This document shows positions 55,001 through 64,000 of a stretch of 64,000 bases of DNA, one piece after another; the first letter of the stretch is position 1, and each line of letters starts with the position of its first letter. Source of the DNA: Lingula anatina (Eukaryota > Brachiopoda > Lingulata > Lingulida > Lingulidae); the NCBI RefSeq assembly GCF_001039355.2, contig NW_019774402.1, positions 436,428 through 500,427 of the forward strand, read 5' to 3'. The position numbers and the translations under genes were made by a program. The notes beneath the pieces were generated by a model. That model was not told the origin of the DNA. It worked only from the letters and a program-made list of their open reading frames with translations, and searched no databases.

Positions 55001-55165
55001 GGCTCCAGAAAGGATGGAGTAGGGCAGGTAAACTCTGCCTTTACACCAGTGAGTGGAAGTACAGTGTCTAGAAAAGAAGTACTCAATTGCAGCTTAAGCT
55101 CGGAACTTTTAAGTCAGGTCTTGAGTTCGTCTGGAAGGAATAAAGATATATTTACTGAATTGTGA
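34021..55165 (+). CDS. EPB41L4A: Band 4.1-like protein 4A, FERM domain
   Basis: FERM proteins link the cortical cytoskeleton to membrane proteins. Unique exons: 34021-34179, 38797-38901, 40366-40444, 41118-41215, 41469-41589, 42068-42155, 42518-42606, 42889-42952, 53704-53790, 53980-54202, 54767-55165. Exons 9-23 (1574 nt) occur twice, at 43390-48402 and 48991-53514; only one set is used. Motifs match human EPB41L4A closely: [90 protein letters not shown] is followed by a Ser/Arg-rich region (exons 14-18), a Gln-rich repeat (exon 21) and a long tail ending FTEL. Found exons total 3086 nt; one FERM exon, of length 1 mod 3, is missing between 38902 and 40365, which restores the frame. An in-frame stop at 33991 supports the start. 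Expected length is about 1045 residues; human has 686. Confidence 0.93.
34821..34974. mobile_element. Partial relative of the 28242 MITE, with hairpin
   Basis: GGCATGGTTCACATGG and TGATCACGGTCTGTGCCCTG match one arm of the element at 28242-28540, but the opposite end is not seen. The sequence then ends in a perfect 17-bp hairpin (34928-34944 with 34958-34974). It looks like a truncated or rearranged copy in EPB41L4A intron 1. Confidence 0.65.
39774..40200. repeat. GATGCC hexamer array with adjoining repeat-like sequence
   Basis: A GCCGAT/GCCGTC hexanucleotide array at 39841-39890 would read as Asp-Ala repeats but is not a real protein. The following sequence (for example ATGCAGGTCAAGTTCGAAAA and CCGTTAGGCCTATTGTCATG) looks like a dispersed repeat. 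A single N at 40145 interrupts it, so this part of EPB41L4A intron 2 is poorly assembled. Confidence 0.5.
47010..47080 (+). repeat. 27-bp coding repeat in EPB41L4A exon 21
   Basis: Two full units and part of a third encode NTQQQKYPS-like nonapeptides ([20 protein letters not shown]). The same repeat is at 52626-52696 in copy B. It is a Gln/Tyr-rich, probably disordered segment that may vary in length between alleles. Confidence 0.85.
47375..48360 (+). repeat. Nested duplication of exons 22-23 within copy A
   Basis: 47375-47856 repeats at 47879-48360 (offset 504 bp) with an N at 47857 between. The first exon 23 (from 47819) is cut off by that N. The extra piece, bounded by Ns at 47857 and 48561, looks like a small redundant contig placed by the scaffolder. 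Confidence 0.85.
48562..53670 (+). repeat. Duplicated block, copy B (EPB41L4A exons 9-23)
   Basis: Exons 9-23 here are 48991-49082, 49292-49360, 49602-49720, 49880-49964, 50081-50164, 50440-50625, 50772-50915, 51051-51089, 51406-51465, 51736-51789, 52040-52114, 52306-52386, 52525-52743, 53031-53217 and 53435-53514. Each has the same length as in copy A. The block begins at the N at 48561 and is continuous with exon 24 on its right, without the nested repeat. Confidence 0.9.
54310..54652. mobile_element. MITE with perfect 19-bp inverted ends
   Basis: AAAGGGATAACAACTGTTC at 54310-54328 is exactly inverted at 54634-54652. The 343-bp element is non-coding and sits in the last intron of EPB41L4A. 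No target duplication is certain. Confidence 0.75.
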
Positions 55166-55919
55166 TAAAAACAGGGAGCAATAATACAGTGCAGCAACGG
55201 TTGTGATTTATGTGCTTGATAATTTATTATGAACATGTTTTAACATTTGAAGTCTTTCATACCGCATTTACTACAAGACCTACAATTGCACTGAACATTA
55301 TCATATAGGTGGAGAGTGATTCATGTAAAGAACAGTTTTTTTTTTTTCATTATTATCATTTGTCTGGAGCTATTTTCATCTTTGAAATCATGGAACAGAG
55401 ATTTAAAATAATTTTTTTTTCTTTTTTCATTTTATATGATGATTCAATATAGGACTGGGTTCAACAACGAAAATATGCAATGTTCTTGGCGTTTTTATAC
55501 ATTATGATCTTATGAATTTAGATTAAATTTAAAATCATCTTGAAAGCAGTTTATACATTAAAATCAACCAGAGTAAGCAATTTTTTAAGATATTTTCAGG
55601 TGTTATATGATTTATAAGTGAATAAAGTGTTTTTTTACCACCTCAACAGTTAGCGATTCATGATTTTCGCATTAAGTGACTGTCTTATTATTGAAATGCC
55701 TACTACAAAGTGTAAAGGTAAAAGGGAGGTGCACTTCTATTATAAAGGAATGACGAGCGTGACAAACAAAATTACATTTGTCATCGTTGCCTTTTTTCAG
55801 CAAAATACAAATTAAATATCTTGCAAAAAAATTCCAGCGAGTTTGTAAGTTCCTAGAAAAGTTACAACATTTACGACATAGTATTCATTGTATGAAGTCA
55901 CGAAGAAAAAATAGGGCTC
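55166..55919. other. Convergent 3' region of EPB41L4A and the small basic protein gene
   Basis: This is probably the EPB41L4A 3' untranslated region. AATAAA at 55621-55626 is a candidate polyadenylation signal. I see no other gene in this interval. Confidence 0.5.
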
Positions 55920-56240
55920 TTAATTTCGTTGCCGCGGTGCACTACGATGAGGTCCTGCAGATCTAGGACGCAGTTTCATTGGGTGACAAGACTTTGGCCG
56001 CTCAGGTCTTTTGGGGAGGACAGGTTCTGGTTCGTTGATAACAGAATTTGACCGTAAGTTATATCTTGACTGTGTTTTTCTAAGCTTGTAGCCAATGCGT
56101 GCTGAGGATCCTGATCTCCGCTGTTCACATCGTGATTTGGATCGTGGGATATGACGCGACTGTCTTGTCTCATCATTCATATCACTATCGTCAGTGCAAG
56201 ATCTCCCCATCTCCGATTTGGGTCTTTGTTTTCTACCCAT
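55920..56240 (-). CDS. Hypothetical small basic protein
   Basis: A 106-residue frame in one exon, which I do not recognise. It is strongly basic and Ser/Arg-rich (HIPRSKSRCEQRRSGSSARI, YKLRKTQSRYNLRSN), with a Pro-rich segment (EPEPVLPKRPERPKSCHP) and an Arg-rich end. No membrane segment or signal peptide is visible. The composition suggests a nucleic-acid-binding or disordered protein, but no domain supports a function. An acceptor (TTTTTAG) just above 56264 suggests a 5' untranslated exon upstream, and a good donor (AAAG|GTAGGT at 57537/57536) offers a candidate. The gene points away from the sperm-type gene at 58490 and converges on EPB41L4A. The local GC content is higher than that of the flanks, in favour of real coding. 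Confidence 0.5.
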   Translation of the reverse strand: MGRKQRPKSEMGRSCTDDSDMNDETRQSRHIPRSKSRCEQRRSGSSARIGYKLRKTQSRYNLRSNSVINEPEPVLPKRPERPKSCHPMKLRPRSAGPHRSAPRQRN

Positions 56241-56264
56241 AGCGCTGCTTTTGTTGAAACTGTA

Positions 56265-58489
56265 CTAAAAATAAACGAATTGAGTATTTAATATTACTTT
56301 TATGTGTAGTTCTAAAATGAATTAAGTGCTTCTGTAAAAAAATTACACTCCACTAGAGTAGTTCTAATTTTGAGGACGTAAGAAAACGGATTCATTTTAA
56401 ATCGGTGTTTTTAAAATGGAAAACACTGGCCCACACAAAAAACGCAATCATGGTTTCAGGTTTCTTACTGTCATGATTAAAAGATGCATGTGTGATGCTG
56501 TAATAGAAAACTACATATTCGTGGATGATACAATTGTGTTTTAAGCACGTGGATTTGATACTGCAAGTTGTATCCAACAGACTGCAAATGAAATCATTCT
56601 GATCATTGTCTGGAGAGTAAGAATAATATGAGACAAAATTTGAACTATTTGGTGTTTTCATTACCAACAACTTAAAATAGCTCGGAAATGTTGAATGCAT
56701 CTATAAAACATGCACACAGAGGATCTACGTCAACTTAAACGTGTCAAACTGTCCTCATCAGATCTTGTACAGGTGTATCAAAGTTAATTTTGCTGTTGTT
56801 GAGTACGCTTGCCCTGTGTGGTAGCCTACCCTTGGATGACCAGTAAGCAGGGCAATATTCTAGAATCTATTAAAACTTAACTTGAGCGCCCTGAGAATTA
56901 ATTCCCCTGACTAATCATACGACAATGCCCTGGTAAAAGGCGTAAAAGCAAATATAGGGCCAGTTCATGTATAATGGAATATATTTCGTGCACTTATAAA
57001 GTATAAGAAATAGTATCAAAATGGAATTAATCTAATATATAACATTCAGGGAAAGTCCCCGTAGAGTTAGTGGGTAGGAGCAAGGTTGGTACATTCATTG
57101 TGAACGTGGGCCCTTGGTCACCTTAGAAAACCGCCGCACAGGTCTATGGAAATCCTTTTCTATCTTTCGAAAAATTAAGAAAGGCATGGTAAACTGAATT
57201 ATCTTTTAATCACCAAATTCTACAGAACGTTGAGGAACAACATTCTGAAGATTCAATCTTGTTTCATAGTGGTAAAGATTAAAACTTAACGCTCTTGCAA
57301 CTTTAATTCAGTTTTCCTGTAACTATATATATATTTAAAAGGCTGTGCTTTTTAAATATTGATGTATAAATACATTTTACTTTCCATTCGCACTTATAAA
57401 ATTGTATAACATTTTTATTGTTGCGATTTCAAAAAGCATGTTATCATTATTCACTTACTTATTAGGTACACCAATGATATTGTGGTAAGCCGTTGTGGAA
57501 TGCAGAGAAACCCACACAGGGAAAATAAAAACCTACCTTTTGAAACGCAGACAAGATAAGCAAAACTTGTCCCGATTGTGTTGCTGAAAAGTAATTTAAT
57601 ACAATTTATTATGCTTTAGTGCTGTTGATTTTAAATAAACGCGTTTTTAAATTTTATAGGTCGTGCATCTGAAATTAAGCTGCAAGGTTAGGCTACTTTC
57701 TCAATAGATTCGCATGATCACGATGGATGCCGCACAACAGCTTTGAATGTTACTTACAGAAAAAGCTTTTTAACAATCATGGATGGAAACTTCGTTTCAT
57801 TGCAGTTTAATATATATATATATATAATTAATGAATAAACTCACGCTTTGTTCTTGACAATATTAAAATCCTCCTACCATTTTCGTTGCGATGGTAGGTC
57901 TACATGTAAGCTTTTACGTCACAATTAATCATTGTTCACGTAACAAGACAGTTATTCTGTTGTAGCGTCACAAAGTCATGACAAGATAGAAAACTGACTA
58001 AAAATTGAAGTAATTCATTACTTTCAAAATCCTTTATGTAAGATTGTTTTTTAAACAAATTAATTCCTAATGAATATTATCAAACAGTTTTTCCAGCGAC
58101 GTTGGAGCTGGGGCGTTCAGTGGGTCCCTTGGTCTACTACAAAGCATCCAGCTAGACTATTAATACCAGTCTAAATACGTTATGGAATTCAATCCACCTC
58201 ATAGTTTTTGCTCTTTTCGCATGTTTTAAAAGAAAACAATTTCATGTTAAGTTAAACGAGTTTAGTTGCGTCTTGCTAACGCATCGCTGACCCTCTTTAC
58301 TATGCAGGTCATGTTGACAATGTGGGTCGCGCGTGAGCCTCGTTTTCGCGTTTGTTGCCATGTGACGCTCTGCGGCTAGCACATGGCTATTATAACTGCA
58401 GCAAATGATGCAAAACTTTGACAGGCTTTAGATGTATAGCCGTTTTTCTTTAGATAGAGTAGTAGTTTAAGTACTGTTGTCTAGGGGAA
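56265..58489. other. Region between the basic protein gene and SPMAP2
   Basis: No coding exon is supported here. It probably holds a 5' intron and promoter of the minus-strand basic protein gene and the SPMAP2 promoter. A CpG-rich patch at 58300-58390 (GTCGCGCGTGAGCCTCG) lies about 100-200 bp upstream of the SPMAP2 ATG and is the best promoter candidate. Confidence 0.4.
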
Positions 58490-61400
58490 ATGGCTGGGGT
58501 AGCAGGTAAGTGAACATTCTTTTAAAAGTGTTTTTTGCACATTTGTTTATTACTGACATTTTATACCTGCTACTGGTACGCTATAATTTCCAGTTCAGTA
58601 GGATTGGTATAGTGGTCAGTAATGCTTTGGTAGAGCTTAGGGATGCTGATTGAACTTTGCCTACTAATTCCCCCTAGCCTTGTTTAAAATCATGTAAATT
58701 AATAATAATTGTCTACAAAACAATAGACATTTTTATCTAGATGTACATTAGACATTTAATACTAAAACTTACACACTATACAGGTACAAGTAGTATACCA
58801 TGGTTCGTTATCTTTTAACACTTAATGATCATTCAGTTTCCTATTATGGCCACAAAGTTCAAATAACTTGTTGGCATGGCATTGTATAGTACGAGTAGGT
58901 TGTAAATATCCCCATCTTTTATTAATATTTCACATATCGTGTCTGAAAAGGAAATACAAACATTTAGCCGCCAAGCTGCTATCTTGACTTTTGACATGAA
59001 ACACTACAGTGGGAACAAACTGAAGCGGATCATGCAAATTTTATGTCATTTTATAGATATAGATGAGAGTATAAACACACAAAAAGCATTTTTTTGCTCA
59101 TATTTTAGCAAATAAACATTAGAGATAAATATTACAAAACTCAATAAATGCCCTTTTATGCTTTCTTGAGTGTCAGTGCATGAATTCCTCTATTTTACTA
59201 AATTTCTCATGAACTATTTTCTTTCCTTGTTTGCTGTGCAGTGGGTGAAAACAGGCTAGTAATGCCAAAGATTAGAACTCATAAAAGGCAGCAGCCATCC
59301 ACAGGTAGTAGTTGTCAATAATTAATGTATATGGTTACATCAATAAGTAGAATAACTTTCGTTGCTGTGTGAAAAATCTCTCATTAATTCCATTGCACTT
59401 GCTGTAATCTGTTACTTCATTACCTTTAAATTGATTTGCTTATGGCTCTTTGTCACAGCTTCCTTAGACCAAATGACAATCAATAGATCTCAATGTAATG
59501 ATTGCAGGTTTAATTGATGCATAGAAAGATTAATTTGAATGACAAGGAAGCTGCCTGCTTTTGTGGTCATAAATTTCAGTTTCATTAGACTTTATTATAC
59601 AGGGTTATAAATCATTTTATGGTTAATGATAATCAGAGTTTTGATAGTTCCTGTAGACGTCAGTATAATTCTATTGATTCTTTATGGTTGTTCTGATATA
59701 ATGCCATTGTTCACACATTTCATTCTGAAAATTTGATGTATGTTATTTCAGTTCAGCCTAGAGCTTTTCCCTTCTATGATAGGTAAGTCTCTATACATTT
59801 TAGGGTTTTATTTGTCAAAAGTGGATGGTTGTCAAAATATAAAATAAAACTAAACTTGTGATTAGCTGTTGGATTTTGGACGATCTTTTTCAGTCATACT
59901 TGCATGTCCTATTTCTTATACACAAGCAGATATTGACCACAATTGTTCCAAATAAACAACTCAAGTGCTTGTTTCATAATCTATATGAGTGGTGGGGTAT
60001 AAATTTAAGGTACTGTGTAAGTGGTTCAAAATTCAAAAGTTTGAGTAAAACAAATAAACAATACTTTAATGCCTACCATTTATACCACCTGCACTAGTGA
60101 ACTGTTCTTCATTATAGTTGGGACTTTGTTTGCATTCATTATTGTATTCACACCTTTATTGTACACAGAATTACCAATAGTTAGCAATATGGGTTGCTTT
60201 TGTTTTGTGGGTTTTGTTACACAAATTACTGACGTAAATTGTTATGAATTCATTCTTACTCCAATTCATTGAATCTTAAATACTGCAACTGCTAGTGATT
60301 TACTTTCATCTTTTGTGGCATTACATAGTATAAATAGAGGGCATCTGTATATTTTTTCATAAATACCAAGGTCAATTTCAACCAAAATCCGTAGCAAATA
60401 GTTGAAATAAACAATTAGATTGGAATAATAGACCAATTTCTTTGTCAGTTATTTCTTGAATGGCTTAAATTACTTTTTAAATTCTTTTTTAGTGAGAGGA
60501 TATTTGAACTTGCTCATCCAAAAGAATCCAAGGCAATATGGCAAACAAGTTTTGGGTAAGACTTTTTTCATGTTTTTTTTTCATGGTTTTATTGGTTACA
60601 CTGAATTTAAATAGAGAATGAATTGTTGTGGCTGATAGAATTGGAAAAAAAAATGAAAAAGATGGACTTAACTGTTCTTGTATTCTTTAAAATTGTTTGG
60701 ATTTGGATGAATGTGTGTGGGTGTGTGTGCAGTGGGGGGGGGGGGGTGAAGCAATGAACATCATTTGGCTGTCTGTAGCTTACAAACATTTCATAGGATG
60801 TAAAGTGACAAACTTGTAAGTTTACTGAATAATATTCTAAAAAAGATTACATACAGTGTAACGTATGAATGAAATGGGTGAAAAAGCATTAACTGTGGTA
60901 AAAAAATAATAATATTATAAAAAACAATTACCATTTTGTTGTAGGCCACGTGTTCTCTGGGGCACACAAGATATGCTATGGCCAATAAGTGCAGATGCAC
61001 TGAAGACTCAAGCCACTGCCAGAGTTATACAGCTAGCAAACCCGAAGAAAAATTTTCAGACAGGAATAAGAGTGAACAGGTAAACTTTTATTTCAATTTC
61101 ATTGTTGAAATTATGGCTTTGGAGATTGATAGACTTATCATAGAGGATGTGCACGGGTACTTTGCAATTTTAGTGTGCCTTTGGATAGGACTGTCTCTGG
61201 GGATGGGTGATTTTAATTTTCTTAATTGTAACTTTATTTATCTCCTTCTAGACCATTAGAGTGAGGAAATTCAAACTTCAGGGATATGGATGGGCCAGTA
61301 ATAACTTATGTGCGTGTGGGTGTTGGGTTGTACTTGGGGGGTAGGGGGTGGTTGATTCTTTTTTACATTAAGCGATTTACCAATACTTTTTTATGCTTTT

Positions 61401-62889
61401 TATGAGGATTATATGCAACAATTTGTCCATGTAGGACCCATGCATTGTCATAGATATCACAGGAATGGGGTCCTGAGGGTGAGCTACTCTGTACCATCTG
61501 GGGAAGCGCAACAATATGCTATGGCTACCCATAGACACCAGCTAGTTTTCATTTTATCATAGTTTAGAATAATATTGAATGTGATTGAAAAATTATGCTT
61601 CTTTTGTAAAATCAATTGTGACAGAAGTTGGTTTATTTACTAATTGCCGTTTCAGGCCTCAATACGAGGTGGGTAGCTGTGGTCGTGCCTCTGTCATCTG
61701 GGAAGTCAGTCCCTTAGCACAGAAAGCAGAACCCTCTGAAAGACTTTGTGTACTGGCTTACCCTAAAAAACCTTTAAAGGAGTATTTGGAAAAAGAGGAT
61801 AGGTAACGCTGTTACGATAATGAGCATTTGCTAGAATACAATACATTTTCAGTGCCATTTCACATATATGTACTTTTATGGGGTCTTTTCCCTCACTGAA
61901 TTACACACGTAAGTTTGTTGTACGATCTTGTATTAAAGAGGGAATCATGAAATAAATATCCTCCTCCATACCTACAGTTACTTCTTTATTGATATTATTT
62001 TTTTCTTAAAAATAATAAGAAATTTTCAATATTTTTCAGTAACATAAATTTTAGTGATAAAATAAAGTCCAAACCAAGTTTGACAAAAGTAATTTTGTGT
62101 TACAGACGTTCATTTGCCTACAGCTGTGGACGTGTGAGTCCAATTTGGGAACTGAGTGAAGCTGCAAAACAGTGCGAGGAAAGGCCTCGAACAAGTAATT
62201 TGTCAAGACCCAAGTCGGTTCATCCTGATTTCCAAGGAGAACGGGAGATAGCAACTATTATCCCCAAGCCAGCACTAACACATGCCAAGTGTACTGAAAG
62301 ACTAGAGTTCCTGGCTAGGCCTAAAAGCCGAAAGGAGGGTCCATTTAGAGAACCACAGTGGCCGGTAAGGAGCCCTCAAAGAATTAACTTCTCTGTCTTA
62401 CTTTAGTAATGGTTTACTTTGTCAGTTCACTATTACAAGCTTTCAGCAAGATACTTTTGTTTGTTCCTGAGACTAACTTGGCCATTAAAGCTACTGTTAT
62501 TTTTTCATACAATTTTAGTATGTGCTTTTTCAGTTATGATAACATAGTGTATTTTAAAGTTTAAGTGAAAAAAAAAATTTTTTTGAAATTACTAGGTTGC
62601 CAAGACAGCTATGTCATTTAATGCCTCAAACCGCCAACTGGAACTTGCTAAACCTAAAACATTGCCTGAAGGCTTTCAACCAAACAGGGAAGACCCACAG
62701 TGGAGAATTTCAAGAGCCTCTAAAAAGGCTATTGCAGGTGTACGTCTCAATGAACTCTCAGTTCCAATCATCAGAGCAACAATGGACCATGTGCAATTTG
62801 ATCCAGATGCTTTTCTAGTAAAAGAAGCTGCTCTCAAAGCAGTTTGCTCAAGACGCACAGAAGAACTAGCCCAGCCAATTCAGCGTTAG
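58490..62889 (+). CDS. SPMAP2: Sperm microtubule-associated protein (THEG family)
   Basis: THEG-family proteins are testis- and sperm-expressed and associated with flagellar microtubules. Exons: 58490-58505, 59242-59304, 59752-59782, 60493-60555, 60945-61079, 61656-61802, 62106-62364, 62596-62889. Phases agree and give 335 residues; human THEG has 379. The family repeat, a short R/E-rich turn followed by L-A-x-P-K, recurs along the protein: ERIFELAHPK, ARVIQLANPKK, ERLCVLAYPKK, SNLSRPK, ERLEFLARPKS, RQLELAKPK and a last EELAQPIQR. Conserved tryptophans precede several repeats (SVIWEVSPLA, SPIWELSEAA, PQWRISRASK). The symbol is by family; I cannot separate it from the paralog SPMAP2L (THEGL). 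AATAAA at 63486-63491 is a candidate polyadenylation signal. Confidence 0.87.
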
Positions 62890-64000
62890 CTTCATATCAT
62901 CTCATTACATTTGCTCACGTTTCTCAGTTTGAAGCAACACATCTATCGATGGTAGTAAATACTTAAAATCGTAATCAGTTGGAACGACTGTTCTTTTTGT
63001 TCAACTGCAGTTGGACATCAAGAATTGTGACCTCTTTGTTAATACGTGTTTGAAAGCAGATGTACACTTTCAACACAGAAATTTTCTTTATTATGACCAT
63101 TCATCTGTTGTTGTCTATAAAACTGTGATAATTTGCTCAATTTTGCTCACTTTCAGTTGGTGCTGAAATAACTGAGAGGAGAACATCACTTTATACTTAC
63201 GCAGATTTTTTCTTATTAGTATGGATTTGTGATTTGAAGTGCTTTTTAACTTACTTTTTCAATACTAACATTTTAAAAAATTTACTTGTGGAATCAATGC
63301 ATTAGATCTGCTATTTTGAATATCATTCATTGAAATTTGGTGATTTTTCTGCAGTGCCTCCTTATTTACAGATTTTACCTCTTGACCTTATAGAAGCTGA
63401 TCAAATTTATTCAACATTATGCAGATAATTTTCAGACATGTCTGACATTGCCAAGTGTGTAATTTGCTCAACAATGCTGATTTCAAATAAATTTACATTT
63501 AACAGATATACTGTTATTAATTTAACTCTTAAGTGTATGTCAACTCTACCCAGACAAATTGAAACAAGTTAAAACTGTCTTAAATAACAGGTACAAATCA
63601 GACAAAGCAAACCTTTTACTAAATTCACACCTGCTTACAACTTGTATATATGTCAGAAAGCATTTCATTATTTGGAAAGGAAGTTTTACACTAGTACTTT
63701 AATTAAAGCAAGGCTAATCAAAGGGATTATTTGCAATAACTGGCTAATAAGAATAAGTTGCACGTGAACTGGCAGTTCATAAACTTTCCGCTGAGTCTGT
63801 TGATATAATGAAACAAAGTCAGGGCTACATTACACATTAAAAAAGTTTTATTTCTGATGATGAAGCCAGTAATCCCCATTTATCTTTTCCTTTGTCCATC
63901 AGCTATCATGAGTTGCTATATCAGATTTTAATTATTTTGATTTAAGGTAGATATTATATTGTTCCGGAATACTCATAAATGTCCTGATCTTTCTTCTTAT
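62890..64000. other. SPMAP2 3' region, no gene seen
   Basis: This holds the 3' untranslated region up to about the AATAAA at 63486, then AT-rich DNA. No exon is supported on either strand. Confidence 0.5.

Noticed and set aside
58600-58680. tRNA-like A-box (TGGTATAGTGGTCAGTA)
   Set aside because: There is no matching B-box (GGTTCGANTCC) and no cloverleaf can be drawn; it is probably chance.

Overview
The window is nuclear DNA from an invertebrate bilaterian animal. The genes have many short exons with GT-AG introns, the introns and intergenic DNA are AT-rich, and small inverted-repeat transposons and microsatellites are scattered throughout. There are no operons, CRISPR arrays or bacterial features. 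The phylum cannot be fixed from the sequence. Four isolated N bases (30631, 40145, 47857, 48561) show a scaffolded draft assembly.

Layout. 1-11.0 kb is mostly AT-rich non-genic DNA with several small mobile elements and one unidentified minus-strand gene candidate (7.0-7.7 kb). 12.0-24.9 kb, minus strand: PIAS SUMO E3 ligase with two possible C-termini. 25.1-29.9 kb, plus: NDUFS7, the iron-sulfur cluster N2 subunit of complex I; its start codon lies 198 bp from that of PIAS, in head-to-head orientation. 31.3-33.7 kb, minus: ribosomal protein S15 (RPS15). 34.0-55.2 kb, plus: EPB41L4A, a FERM-domain membrane-cytoskeleton protein, divergent from RPS15. 55.9-56.3 kb, minus: an unknown small basic protein. 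58.5-62.9 kb, plus: a THEG/SPMAP2-type sperm protein.

I rebuilt each recognised gene exon by exon, and all intron phases agree. The one exception is a FERM exon that should lie between 38902 and 40365 and cannot be found. A block of EPB41L4A of about 5.1 kb (exons 9-23) appears twice, with an N at the junction and allele-like differences. Using both copies would break the frame, so this looks like two haplotypes left unmerged. A smaller piece (exons 22-23) is present a third time.

The genes do not form one pathway. Their grouping is still informative, because the human relatives PIAS4, NDUFS7, RPS15 and THEG all lie at 19p13.3; the window therefore seems to keep an ancient linkage. I saw no novel defence or biosynthetic system. 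The observations most worth following are the alternative PIAS C-terminus, the assembly duplication and missing exon, the head-to-head PIAS/NDUFS7 promoter with matching motifs at both start codons, the families of inverted-repeat elements, and two unidentified genes.
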